Source of the DNA: CANGYM01 sp044372405
GTDB taxonomy: Bacteria > Pseudomonadota > Alphaproteobacteria > JAJTHO01 > CANGYM01
Direction of reading: 5' to 3'
Length of the DNA: 21,191 nt
Assembly: GCA_044372405.1 (NCBI GenBank)
Contig: JBILRW010000024.1
Location: 1-21,191 of the forward strand
The notes beneath the pieces were generated by a model. The model saw only the letters and a list, made by a program, of their open reading frames with translations. It did no database searches and was not told the DNA's origin. Below are positions 1-8,304 of the stretch, one piece after another. Numbering within the stretch: position 1 is the first letter of the stretch; every line of letters starts with the position of its first letter. Position numbers and translations under genes: made by a program.

Positions 1-186
1 GTTGTTGGGAAGGTTATTTCTACGGATGGCTTATCCCGCTTTGATGTTCAGCCAGGTAATAGCAATGCTCCTACCATGTTTGTATTTCCGGATGATTTTG
101 CCGGGGCTTCTCTTGAAAATGGTGATGTGAGATATCAAAACACTATGGTTTTAACGGGATTTCAATATACAAAAACAATGTGTTAG
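1..186 (+). CDS. C-terminal end of an unidentified protein (partial at window start)
   Basis: An open frame runs from the first base to a TAG at 184-186 and gives 61 residues (beginning VVGKVISTDG, ending QYTKTMC). The composition is soluble, rich in Gly, Asn, Asp and Phe, with no membrane segment; it could be the end of an extracellular or secreted beta-rich protein, but I recognise no family. Its TAG overlaps by two bases the TAA of the convergent cyclo-ligase gene on the minus strand (183-185). That packing supports both being real genes. The start lies outside the window, so size and function cannot be judged. Confidence 0.5.
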   Translation, partial: VVGKVISTDGLSRFDVQPGNSNAPTMFVFPDDFAGASLENGDVRYQNTMVLTGFQYTKTMC

Positions 187-704
187 AGTAAGCTCTCCTC
201 CACAATCCCCATGAGCCGCTGATCGTGTTTCTCCGCCGGCAGGGCAGGGATGATTTGCACCGAAAATACAACGCCGATACTCTGGATACCCGGATGTTCG
301 GCCAAATAACGGTCATAATACCCCCGGCCATAACCCAAACGATGCCCCGCCGCGTCCACCCCCAAACACGGCATCAACAGCGTATCGGGGATGACGGGGG
401 GGGCTGTGTCCAGGGGTTGGGGAATGTTAAAGGCGCCCTTTGCCAGCGTATCCCCCGGATGCCAAGCGCGAAAAATTAGATCCGCCCCCACCACCGTGGG
501 CAAGGCCATCACGCCCGGCCAGGTTTCCCAGAAGGGGGACAAATCAACCTCCCCCTGAATGGGATGATACAAGCCCAGCGTTTGGGGGGGGCTTTCCTTA
601 AAAAATTGGGTTAGGTTTTGGGCAATCTGGCGTTCTTTGATCACGCGATCCGCCACATTTTGACGGGCGGCGAGCAAAAAGGAACGCAGGGCGGCTTTAT
701 CCAA
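183..704 (-). CDS. 5-formyltetrahydrofolate cyclo-ligase (MTHFS, YgfA/Fau type)
   Basis: This 173-residue cytoplasmic enzyme matches 5-formyl-THF cyclo-ligase, which uses ATP to convert 5-formyl-THF to 5,10-methenyl-THF and returns the stored folate to one-carbon metabolism. The family signature LGYGRGYYDRYL is at residues 123-134, the ATP/folate-pocket region LPTVVG...IPQP at 68-97, and the C-terminal LPAEKHDQRL block at 155-164. The length is usual for the family (about 180-200). It is the last gene of a minus-strand operon; its start lies inside the end of the prephenate dehydratase gene (8-nt overlap, 697-704), so translational coupling is likely. In many proteobacteria this gene sits beside 6S RNA; no such RNA was recognised here. 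Confidence 0.93.
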   Translation of the reverse strand: MDKAALRSFLLAARQNVADRVIKERQIAQNLTQFFKESPPQTLGLYHPIQGEVDLSPFWETWPGVMALPTVVGADLIFRAWHPGDTLAKGAFNIPQPLDTAPPVIPDTLLMPCLGVDAAGHRLGYGRGYYDRYLAEHPGIQSIGVVFSVQIIPALPAEKHDQRLMGIVEESLL

Positions 705-1551
705 AGCGTGAATCCTCGGGTGTTTGGCGGTGGGGACTTTGGGGATAGCATCCTAACACTTTGACGGTTTTGGTATAAAAGGAAAGTTCTTCCAATGCGT
801 GATCCATGGCGGGGCTATGTTGATGGGCGGCGACATCCACGTAAAAATGGGCGATGTGGAAATCGGAACTTGAAAAATAACTCTCAATTTTCAGCAGGTT
901 AATTCCGTTTGTGGCAAAGCCCCCCAGGGCCTTGTACAGGGCCGCCGGCACGCTGCGCAAATCAAAAAACAGCGATGTCATGGCCGGTGCCTCCAGCGGT
1001 GGCAGGGGGGCGGGCTCATTACCGATCATCAAAAACCGCGTGGTGTTATCGGGGGCATCGGCGATGTCTTCCTGCAGAATTTTCAGGTTATAAAGGGACG
1101 CGGCCAAGTGAGAGGCTATGGCGGCGTGGGTGCCCTCATTTTGTACCGCAACCCAGTGGGCGGCGGCGGCGGTGTCGGAAAACACGTGGGGCGTGATGCC
1201 CTTACCCATTAAATAACGGCGACATTGGGATAATGCCATAATGTGGCTGTGGGCGTGGCGGATGTCGGTTAATTTGGCTTCTGGCGGGGCCAGCAGGCAG
1301 TGGTTGATGCGCTCAAAATGCTCCCCATGGATAAACATACCGGCGCGGGGGAGGAGATGATAGACATCACTGACCCTTCCTGCGATGGAATTTTCCACGG
1401 GAATGGCCGCAAAATCAGCCTCGTGGCTTTTCAGCGCGGCAAAGGTATCCTCAAAGGAAATACAGGGCAACGTCCGGGCGCGGGGAAACACTTTGCGGGC
1501 CACCAAATCGGAAAAGGCCCCGTGGCTTCCCTGAAAGGCAATGGTTGTCAT
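697..1551 (-). CDS. pheA: prephenate dehydratase (monofunctional, PDT + ACT)
   Basis: The 284-residue protein is a monofunctional prephenate dehydratase, which turns prephenate into phenylpyruvate in phenylalanine synthesis. The PDT domain (about 3-178) shows GSHGAFS at 8-14, PVENSIAG at 51-58 and the catalytic-region NTTRF at 169-173. An ACT regulatory domain (about 192-270) follows, with the helix-strand pattern ALYKALGGFATNGINLLKIES. The usual ESRP allosteric motif reads ESYF (residues 223-226); ESY variants are common in alphaproteobacterial PDTs, so this points to lineage rather than to loss of feedback. There is no chorismate mutase domain. The gene overlaps the upstream amidase by 4 nt (ATGA, 1548-1551) and the downstream cyclo-ligase by 8 nt. 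Confidence 0.94.
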   Translation of the reverse strand: MTTIAFQGSHGAFSDLVARKVFPRARTLPCISFEDTFAALKSHEADFAAIPVENSIAGRVSDVYHLLPRAGMFIHGEHFERINHCLLAPPEAKLTDIRHAHSHIMALSQCRRYLMGKGITPHVFSDTAAAAHWVAVQNEGTHAAIASHLAASLYNLKILQEDIADAPDNTTRFLMIGNEPAPLPPLEAPAMTSLFFDLRSVPAALYKALGGFATNGINLLKIESYFSSSDFHIAHFYVDVAAHQHSPAMDHALEELSFYTKTVKVLGCYPQSPHRQTPEDSRFG

Positions 1552-2255
1552 AGGGGATGCCCCTTCCGTTGAGATAAAAGATCCCCCGCAACCTCCAACG
1601 CCGCCCGTGTGGGGGGGCGCCCCAGGTGATCCGGCAGGTAATGACGATAAAACGCCTGGGTAGCCGCATCAGGATTGTCAACATCATACCCCAAACGCAT
1701 TAAGGTATGGATAAAATCAGCCTCCTCCGGTCCCCGTAAAGGGGTATGATCATGTGAGGGCAAATGTTTGGGCCACACCCCAAACCCCAAAGCCGCCAGG
1801 GTTTGCCAGGGAAATTTTTCGCCCGGATCCACTTTGCGCGTGGGGGCCACATCGCTGTGACCAATCACGGCCTCTGACGCAAAGGCATAACGATTAAAAA
1901 GGTCCGCCAAAAGCTCCGTGAGGACGTGAATCTGAACGTCAGGAAAATCGGGATAATCCAGGTCATGTCCGCGATTGACCAGCTCGATCCCGATGGACGC
2001 ACTGTTGACATCAGCAATACCCCGCCAGAGCGACACCCCCGCATGCCAGGCGCGGGCGTATTCGGGGACCAGGGCGTAAACCTCCCCCGTTACCTCAATA
2101 CAATAATGGGCACTGACTTTGGCGGTGGGATCGCACAAACGGGACAGGGCCGCCGCCCCGGATTTCATGCCCGTATAATGCAAAACCACCAGGGAAATCG
2201 GCAAACTGCGCGTATCATAATTGGGCGAGGCATGATCGGTGCGCAGCAGCAACAT
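1548..2255 (-). CDS. N-acetylmuramoyl-L-alanine amidase (Amidase_2, AmpD/AmiD-like)
   Basis: This 235-residue zinc amidase cleaves the bond between MurNAc and L-Ala of peptidoglycan or its anhydro-muropeptides. The Amidase_2 fold spans about 18-150. Expected zinc ligands are H26 (LHYTG), H133 (GHSDVAP) and D143 (KVDPG); E91 in SIGIELVN matches the conserved acidic residue. Residues about 175-228 resemble a small peptidoglycan-binding helical domain, as in AmiD. No signal peptide or lipobox is visible, so a cytoplasmic, AmpD-like recycling role is more likely than a periplasmic one; this is inference. It lies 3 nt after the ABC exporter stop and overlaps pheA by 4 nt, so it is co-transcribed. 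Confidence 0.88.
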   Translation of the reverse strand: MLLLRTDHASPNYDTRSLPISLVVLHYTGMKSGAAALSRLCDPTAKVSAHYCIEVTGEVYALVPEYARAWHAGVSLWRGIADVNSASIGIELVNRGHDLDYPDFPDVQIHVLTELLADLFNRYAFASEAVIGHSDVAPTRKVDPGEKFPWQTLAALGFGVWPKHLPSHDHTPLRGPEEADFIHTLMRLGYDVDNPDAATQAFYRHYLPDHLGRPPTRAALEVAGDLLSQRKGHPL

Positions 2256-2258
2256 GAC

Positions 2259-4031
2259 TTACGCCGCCTCAGCCGGTGCCTGCTGTTGCAAACGGGCGCA
2301 CAAACGGGCAAAGGACCCGTCGGGCTGGCGCAGCAGGTTTTTGGGGGTGTCTTGTTCGCGAATCTGGCCGTTTTCCATGACAATGACATGATCGGCCTCT
2401 TGAATCGCCGCCAGGCGGTGGGTCGCAAACACGATGATGCGGCCTTTTTTGAGTTTGTGCAAATTGTGAATAATCTGAAATTCGGTTTCGGCGTCCAGGG
2501 CGGAGGTCGCCTCATCCAAAATCATCAGCGGCGCGGCGCGAAGCAAAGCCCGGGCGATGGACAGCCTTTGCCGTTGCCCGCCGGACAAGTTCTTCCCGCC
2601 CTCAGCCAAAACCGTCATAATGCCCCGGGGCAGGTCCCGCACAAAGGTATCGGCACTGGCCAGGGCCAGCGCGGCCCAGGCTTCATCCTCCGTGGCGCTT
2701 GTGTTGGCGTAACGGACATTTTCCAAAATGGTATCCTGAAATAAATAGGTATCCTGGGCCACATAACTGATTTTGGACCGAATGCTTTCCTGGGTGTAAT
2801 CCCGAATATCCGTGCCATTAAAGGTAATGGCCCCCTCCACCGGATCATAAAAACGCGGGAGGAGGGCCATGATCGTGGATTTTCCTGACCCGGAAGCCCC
2901 CACCAGCGCAATCAACGAATCCTGTTTTAACGTCAGAGACACATTTTTTAAAACTCGCTCCTGATGTCCCGGATAATGAAACACACATTGGCTCAAACCA
3001 ACGGTTTTCAGGGGGGTTTCTTCCCCGTAAACAGCCGCATCGGGGCGGTCCACAATGGTGGGCTGCATGTCAAAGAGATCGTACAAACGAACCACGGCGG
3101 CCAAGCCCTCTTGCAGGGTGGCATTCATAGTGGAAATGCGTTTGATGGGTTCATAGGCCATAATCAATGCGGTGATAAAGGAAAAAAAGTTACCCGTGGT
3201 GCTGGCCCCACTGATCACCTGGGTGCCCCCATAGACAATGACGACGATAATGGCCAGACCGCCCAGCATCTCCATAATGGGGTTATTGGCCGAGCGGACA
3301 CGGGACATTTTGATGAACAAATTCCCCATTTGATCAATAACGGTGTCGGCTTTTCCGGTTTCTTTGGCCTCTTGGCCATAGGTTTTGACCTCGCGAATGC
3401 CCGCAAAGGACTGCGTGATAATGTTGGACATATCCCCCATCTGGCCCTGGCCCTGGCTGGCCAGTTTTCGGATACGCCGCCCCATGCGGCGAATGGGAAT
3501 AAAAGAGAGCGGAAACACAAAAAACGCCGCCGCCGCCAAAGAGGGCGCCTGCCAAAACATCACGCCCACCAGAAAAACCAGGGTCAGGACATCCTTAAAC
3601 GCCGATGTCACCACGTTGGTCACAACACTTTGCAAAACCCGGGCATCCCCATGAAATCGTGTGACCAGTGTCGGTGTCGGCGTATGATCAAAATACGCCA
3701 TATCCGTGTTCATCAATTTGGCAAACATGCGTTTTTGCAGGGAAACGACGATGCCATTTCCAATCATGCTCATGAACAGGGACTGGCCGTAGTTGGCAAT
3801 GCTTTTAAAAAAAAAGGCCATAAAGACCATGCTGGCCACCAGAAACAGGCGCGTTTCGTCCTTGCCCAAAAAAATATCATCCAAAATGGGCTGCATCAAT
3901 TTCGCCAGCGCCCCCGTGGACGCCGCCACCACAGACATCAGGAGAAAAGCCAAAACAAATTTTCCCCGGTGCTGCCGCACGTGATCATGATAAAGGCGTT
4001 TGGCGAGGATGGCGTCGTTGGAAGCAGTCAT
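2259..4031 (-). CDS. ABC exporter, fused permease-ATPase (MsbA-like)
   Basis: The 590-residue half-transporter has an N-terminal six-helix ABC membrane domain (about 25-310) and a C-terminal ATPase (about 345-580). Visible motifs are Walker A GASGSGKS (378-385), Q-loop Q426, signature LSGGQRQR (482-489), Walker B LMILDEATSALD (502-513) and H-loop H538. It would work as a homodimer in the inner membrane, exporting a lipid or amphipathic substrate. MsbA (lipid A flippase) is the closest well-known type, but the sequence alone does not fix the substrate. It is the first gene of the minus-strand operon. No clear Shine-Dalgarno sequence precedes the ATG at 4031. The C-terminus is Ala/Gln-rich. Confidence 0.9.
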   Translation of the reverse strand: MTASNDAILAKRLYHDHVRQHRGKFVLAFLLMSVVAASTGALAKLMQPILDDIFLGKDETRLFLVASMVFMAFFFKSIANYGQSLFMSMIGNGIVVSLQKRMFAKLMNTDMAYFDHTPTPTLVTRFHGDARVLQSVVTNVVTSAFKDVLTLVFLVGVMFWQAPSLAAAAFFVFPLSFIPIRRMGRRIRKLASQGQGQMGDMSNIITQSFAGIREVKTYGQEAKETGKADTVIDQMGNLFIKMSRVRSANNPIMEMLGGLAIIVVIVYGGTQVISGASTTGNFFSFITALIMAYEPIKRISTMNATLQEGLAAVVRLYDLFDMQPTIVDRPDAAVYGEETPLKTVGLSQCVFHYPGHQERVLKNVSLTLKQDSLIALVGASGSGKSTIMALLPRFYDPVEGAITFNGTDIRDYTQESIRSKISYVAQDTYLFQDTILENVRYANTSATEDEAWAALALASADTFVRDLPRGIMTVLAEGGKNLSGGQRQRLSIARALLRAAPLMILDEATSALDAETEFQIIHNLHKLKKGRIIVFATHRLAAIQEADHVIVMENGQIREQDTPKNLLRQPDGSFARLCARLQQQAPAEAA

Positions 4032-4181
4032 AATTTTTTAGCAGGCTGATTAAAAAACGATCCACCGTACCCTATTGCAGGGGGTTTGACAATTCTTCGG
4101 TTGGATTTTTGTAACTCCCAAGCCCCCTCCACACTTGCAATAAACAAGCGTCATGGTAGGGTTATGCTCTGATTTAGAATT

Positions 4182-4306
4182 CAGGACTTACGCACAATGT
4201 CATTGCGAGCCTCCCCAGGAGGCGTGGCAATCCCGTTTTTCCGATACCGGCATTTCTGGATTGCTTCGCTGCCCTCGCAATGACGGCGGTTATGTGTAAG
4301 TCCTGG
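4182..4306. repeat. MITE-like palindromic repeat, copy 1
   Basis: A roughly 122-bp element (4183-4304) has perfect 10-bp terminal inverted repeats CAGGACTTAC (4182-4191) and GTAAGTCCTG (4296-4305). Nested inside is a perfect 11-bp inverted pair GTCATTGCGAG (4199-4209) / CTCGCAATGAC (4274-4284). GAATT occurs on both sides (4177-4181 and 4307-4311) and may be a target duplication, though the outermost bases can also be read as a longer imperfect inverted repeat. It encodes no protein. It lies between the divergent ABC exporter and solute-binding protein genes, 22 bp before the start of the latter. Copies in the opposite orientation are at 16121-16242 (full length) and 11769-11854 (decayed core). 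Confidence 0.85.
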
Positions 4307-4326
4307 GAATTATAGGAATCTAAACG

Positions 4327-5364
4327 ATGTCGTGGAATCATTATTGGCCTGATTATCGACAGTTACCTGTCCTTTTGTTTTGTTGTTTTGGTTTTTTTTT
4401 GGTTTCCTCCGTTGCCCAGGCTCAAACCCCTGATTCGTCGCCTTTTGTTAATGTTTACACCACGGAAGATGCACCCGTGTGGCAGGATATTTTTAAGGCC
4501 TTTGGGGAAAAAACCAAAATTCGTGTACGTTACAGTGTCCAGGATGGGGGAGAAATTTTAAAAAAACTGGCGGAAGAGGTCGACATGCCCAAGGCCGATG
4601 TGGTCATCGTCCGCAATTTACCTGTGTTGTGGCAGGCAGAGGAGGATTCGTTTTTACAACCCGTATCTTCCTTAATTTTGGAATCGTCTTTACCCCCAGG
4701 ATTGCAGGGGAAAACGTGGTTTGGCTTTGCGCGGCAGGCGCGCGTGATTGTTTATGATAAAACAAAAAACAAAACACCCCCGGGTGGGGCCAGCAGTTAC
4801 GAGGCCCTGGCCTCCCCCGTTTATCAAGGAACCCTGTGTCTTTCCCTGGCCCCGCTGAATCAGTCCCTGGTGGCCTCACTTTTGTCGGTTCATGGAGAGA
4901 AAAAAACAGCCGCCTGGATCAAAGCCTTGCTGGCCAACGCAGCGCGGGATCCCATCGGTGGGGATGAGGATCAGGTGAAGGATGTGCTGGCGGGAAAATG
5001 TTCCTTGGCCCTGGTGGGGGATGATGCGGTGCGTCGTTTGCCGGCAGAGAGTCAGGCCAAAATAGGGATTCTTTATCCCAATGCTTCGGATCGGGGAACG
5101 CACATTACCGTTCGCGGGGCCGGGGTCATTAACCATGCGGCCCATCGGGAAGAAGCCATTAAACTAGTGGAATTTCTGGTCAGTCGTACCGTTCAGGACC
5201 GACTGGCCAATGACAATAAAGATTACCGCGCCGTGGATGTGCTGAAAACCCCAAATCAAAAAGCTGTGGATAGTGTTCCCTTTCGCGCGGATCCTATCCC
5301 CCAAAAAGACTTGGGGCCCTACACGACCCAAGCCCTGGATTTGATGGAAAAAGCAGGATGGTAG
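4327..5364 (+). CDS. Fe(III)-type ABC transporter periplasmic solute-binding protein
   Basis: A 345-residue exported protein with a hydrophobic signal segment (about 13-31, likely cleaved after AQA near residue 32). The mature part follows the FbpA/FutA class of type II binding proteins: VNVYTTEDAPVWQ (41-53), WFGFARQARVIVYDK (131-145) and GTHITVRGAGVINHA (257-271) are family landmarks. It should bind a ligand in the periplasm and pass it to an ABC importer, but no permease or ATPase gene is nearby. Where iron-binding members carry a Tyr pair after an Asn, this protein has VGDDAVRRL (230-238), so classic ferric coordination is doubtful. Its stop overlaps the mnmA start (5358-5364). Repeat copy 1 sits immediately upstream. 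Confidence 0.85.
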   Translation: MSWNHYWPDYRQLPVLLFCCFGFFLVSSVAQAQTPDSSPFVNVYTTEDAPVWQDIFKAFGEKTKIRVRYSVQDGGEILKKLAEEVDMPKADVVIVRNLPVLWQAEEDSFLQPVSSLILESSLPPGLQGKTWFGFARQARVIVYDKTKNKTPPGGASSYEALASPVYQGTLCLSLAPLNQSLVASLLSVHGEKKTAAWIKALLANAARDPIGGDEDQVKDVLAGKCSLALVGDDAVRRLPAESQAKIGILYPNASDRGTHITVRGAGVINHAAHREEAIKLVEFLVSRTVQDRLANDNKDYRAVDVLKTPNQKAVDSVPFRADPIPQKDLGPYTTQALDLMEKAGW

Positions 5365-6440
5365 ATAACCCCTCAAAACGGGCCATTGTGGCCATGTCAG
5401 GCGGGGTAGACAGCTCTGTCGTGGCCGCCCTGTTGCATGATCAGGGCTATGACGTGGTGGGCATTACCTTACAACTGTACGATCACGGGCAGGCCCTGCA
5501 AAAAACCAAAGCCTGTTGCGCCGGTCAGGATATTCAGGATGCCAAGGCTGTGGCGGACCTGATGGGTTTTCCCCATTACACCCTGGATTATGAAAGCCGT
5601 TTTCGCCAGCAAGTCATTGATGACTTTGCCGATAGTTATGTGCGCGGCGAAACCCCCATTCCCTGTATTCGGTGTAACCAAACGGTGAAGTTTCGGGATC
5701 TCTTACACGTGGCCAAAAATTTAGGCGGTGACTTCCTGGCCACCGGTCATTATGTGCAGCGCGTTGACAGGGACGGGGAAACGGCCCTGCATCGGGGCGC
5801 GGACCTTAGCAAAGATCAAAGCTATTTTCTGTTTGCCACCACGCCAGAACAATTGTCGTTTTTGCGCTTTCCCTTGGGGGGCATGTCAAAGAACGCCACC
5901 CGCGCTCTGGCCTCAAAATACGGTTTGCCCGTGGCGGAAAAACCCGATAGCCAGGATATTTGCTTTGTGCCGCAGGGGCGTTACACCGATTTGGTCAAAA
6001 AACTGCGTCCCGAATCCATTCAACCCGGGTCCATTGTTCATTTGGACGGCCATGTTTTGGGGCAGCATGACGGGATTATCAGCTTTACCGTGGGCCAGCG
6101 GCGCGGATTAAACATTGGCGGCGGGGATATTCTGTATGTGATCCGCCTGGACCCCGACACCCAAACCGTGGTGGTGGGGCCGCGGGAGGCCCTGGCGTGC
6201 CAACATGTTTCCCTCAGTCAAGTGAATTGGTTGGGGAAAGATCCGTCTGAAGAAGTCCGCATCGAGGCCAAATGCCGCTATAGCCAAGACACAGCCCCCG
6301 CCACCGTGACTTTTCAGGATGGAGGCCGCGCCACCGTGGCCTTTGATGACCCCCAATACGGCATCGCCCGGGGCCAGGCGTGTGTTTTTTACCAGGGTCC
6401 CCGCGTTTTGGGCGGGGGATGGATTGGGGATTCGGCTTAG
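5358..6440 (+). CDS. mnmA: tRNA-specific 2-thiouridylase MnmA
   Basis: The 360-residue enzyme puts sulfur on C2 of the wobble uridine of tRNA-Lys, -Glu and -Gln, using ATP and persulfide from a relay. The PP-loop SGGVDSS is at 14-20, the catalytic cysteine at C106 in PCIRCN, and the second, persulfide-bearing cysteine at C202 in DSQDICFVP. The central and C-terminal beta-barrel domains are complete (FTVGQRRGLNIGG at 243-255; CRYSQ at 306-310). Length is normal. The ATG at 5358 lies inside the end of the solute-binding protein gene (7-nt overlap), which suggests translational coupling although the two roles are unrelated. Confidence 0.96.
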   Translation: MVDNPSKRAIVAMSGGVDSSVVAALLHDQGYDVVGITLQLYDHGQALQKTKACCAGQDIQDAKAVADLMGFPHYTLDYESRFRQQVIDDFADSYVRGETPIPCIRCNQTVKFRDLLHVAKNLGGDFLATGHYVQRVDRDGETALHRGADLSKDQSYFLFATTPEQLSFLRFPLGGMSKNATRALASKYGLPVAEKPDSQDICFVPQGRYTDLVKKLRPESIQPGSIVHLDGHVLGQHDGIISFTVGQRRGLNIGGGDILYVIRLDPDTQTVVVGPREALACQHVSLSQVNWLGKDPSEEVRIEAKCRYSQDTAPATVTFQDGGRATVAFDDPQYGIARGQACVFYQGPRVLGGGWIGDSA

Positions 6441-6517
6441 GCTTTCTCATTTACCCCCCGTCAACTATCCAGTGATACACTGCCCTTTGGATTGGATGGG
6501 GTTTTTAGGAATCGTTC

Positions 6518-8278
6518 ATGGGGAAATCTTTTCAAGAAACGGATAAACTGCGCATTCTGATCATTGAAGATGATTTGCGTTATCGCTCCATCGTGTCCCA
6601 GTCCTTGCCGGATTGTGAGAAGAGCTTTGCCAATGATTTGGATACAGGGTGGTCGCTTTTTAGCCAGACAGCCCCCGATATTGTTTTTTTGGATTTGACG
6701 TTTCCCGGGGGGGCGACAGGATTAACATTGTTAAAAAAAATGAAGGCCTTTGATGCCAAAAGCTATGTTGTCGTTATTACCGCGTCTCAATTAAGTGCGG
6801 ATTTTAATTCGGCCATGCATTTGGGGGCCTCTGGCTATATCACCAAGCCCTTTAGCACCAAGGCCCTATCCGACTATGTTAAGAAGTATATAGCCCTGAA
6901 TCCTGGTAATGTGGGGGGCATCAATCGGCGTAAACTTTATGAAGATCGCCTTCAAAAACTAAAGCTGGAGACTGTCAAAAAAACCATGGAGGAATCCGAG
7001 GATCTATCTCGTTTTGATCGCGAAACAGATCAAAAATTTTCCATTAGTTTAGAAGACAGTCTTTTGTCCAAACTCTATGATGCCCCCATAGCGGAAGAGT
7101 CGATGGTTGATAAACGCCTTCGTTTGCCGGATTTGGTATCCAAATGGCGGGTCTTGGTGGCGGGGGCGGATGATGTCGCTCTTAAAAGCATCACGGATGT
7201 TTTAGAAAAATCGTTTCTTATCCAGGCGGATGTTGCCAGAAGCAGCGATGATGCTTTGCAAATGCTTCTTAAGGGTCACTATAATTTGGCTTTTATCAGT
7301 CTTAAATTCCATCCCAAAAGTGGCTATCATGTTGTCAACGAATACATTACAGCCGATAGTCGCAATCCCAATGGAACGTATCTGGTGGGGCTGAAGGGGG
7401 ATAGCCTGTTGGATGATACCGAAAAATGGCAACAGGCGGGATTGAATTCAATTATTAACTTTGAAGAAGCCTCCCGGATTGAAGAACTAAAGCGTTTAAT
7501 CGTTTACTATACCCGCGAAAAAGCGATTTTTATCAGTGAACACCTGCGATCTCTTGATAAAGAAAGTGAACATGGTGCCCTGGTTCGCATGGAACAACAA
7601 TATCAGGCCCTTTCCCATAGTCTAACCCATGTCTTTTCGGATCCCCTGCGGGCTATTTTGCAAAGCACCGTTGCCCTGGAAGAATCCGAAAAACGGGAAA
7701 CGGCCTTAAAAAAACTCGCCGAAGTCAAACGCTGGACAACGCTCAGCCTGAAACGCTTACAGGGTCTTTCTGACTATGAACAAATTCAGATTACGCCCCC
7801 CTTTTCAGAAAATTCTCTGCACAAAATTATTCAAGCGGCTCTGAAAGATTTGCTCCCCATCATTAAAAACCGCGGGGCCCGCATTAAAACATTTGGCGTG
7901 TTTCCTGATGTGGATTGTCATCCTGGCTTTTTTAAAAAAGCCCTGTATCATCTGATTAAAAATGGTGTGGAGCATAATCAAAGCATCCCGCCCATTGTGG
8001 GCCTATCGTGTCAGGAACGGGATAACGAATGGCTGATTAAGGTCCAAGATAACGGATCCGGTATTGAAAAAATTTATACGGATTATATTTTTTCTTTGTT
8101 TGAATCGCTGGATGCCCACACGGATCACCCGGGACTGGGACTGCCCATTGCCAAAAAAATCATAGAGCAACACGGGGGCCGCATCTGGTTTGAATCCAGC
8201 AGCAAGGGCACCGTTTTTTATTTGAGTCTGCCCAAAACAGCCGGAGCGGCACAACCCCAAGCCTCAGCTCAAGGATAG
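6518..8278 (+). CDS. soluble receiver-histidine kinase with a second, degenerate receiver domain
   Basis: A 586-residue cytoplasmic two-component protein without membrane segments. Domain order: receiver 1 (about 11-127) with acidic pocket E17-D19, phosphoacceptor D59 (FLDLTFP), T88 and K110 (KPF); a linker (about 128-205); a receiver-like domain (about 210-330) whose Asp position reads S261 (FISLKFHP) and which lacks the conserved Lys; a dimerisation helix pair with likely phospho-His H371 (THVFSDPLRAI); and a HATPase domain with N-box LIKNGVEHN (479-487), G1 DNGSGI (511-516) and G2 GLGLPIAKKI (539-548). AGGA lies about 8 nt before the ATG. A receiver in front of a kinase suggests it is controlled by another kinase. 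No partner regulator gene is adjacent. Confidence 0.88.
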   Translation: MGKSFQETDKLRILIIEDDLRYRSIVSQSLPDCEKSFANDLDTGWSLFSQTAPDIVFLDLTFPGGATGLTLLKKMKAFDAKSYVVVITASQLSADFNSAMHLGASGYITKPFSTKALSDYVKKYIALNPGNVGGINRRKLYEDRLQKLKLETVKKTMEESEDLSRFDRETDQKFSISLEDSLLSKLYDAPIAEESMVDKRLRLPDLVSKWRVLVAGADDVALKSITDVLEKSFLIQADVARSSDDALQMLLKGHYNLAFISLKFHPKSGYHVVNEYITADSRNPNGTYLVGLKGDSLLDDTEKWQQAGLNSIINFEEASRIEELKRLIVYYTREKAIFISEHLRSLDKESEHGALVRMEQQYQALSHSLTHVFSDPLRAILQSTVALEESEKRETALKKLAEVKRWTTLSLKRLQGLSDYEQIQITPPFSENSLHKIIQAALKDLLPIIKNRGARIKTFGVFPDVDCHPGFFKKALYHLIKNGVEHNQSIPPIVGLSCQERDNEWLIKVQDNGSGIEKIYTDYIFSLFESLDAHTDHPGLGLPIAKKIIEQHGGRIWFESSSKGTVFYLSLPKTAGAAQPQASAQG

Positions 8279-8304
8279 GTACTTGGCTAACGGTTGATCT
8301 GTTC

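Noticed and set aside
223..226. ESYF in place of ESRP in the ACT domain of prephenate dehydratase (residues 223-226) as a sign of lost phenylalanine feedback
   Set aside because: ESY-type motifs are, as far as I recall, usual for alphaproteobacterial PDTs, so this is lineage variation and not a special loss. (Positions given are protein residues; the gene is at 697-1551.)
2964..4049. Long plus-strand open frame opposite the ABC exporter (361 codons)
   Set aside because: It is antisense to a gene with complete ABC motifs; its His/Gly/Asn-rich composition is typical of a shadow frame.
4086..4114. TTGACA at 4086-4091 as promoter for the solute-binding protein gene
   Set aside because: The -10 at the right distance (TTGTAA) is very poor and repeat copy 1 lies between it and the gene; not strong enough to annotate.
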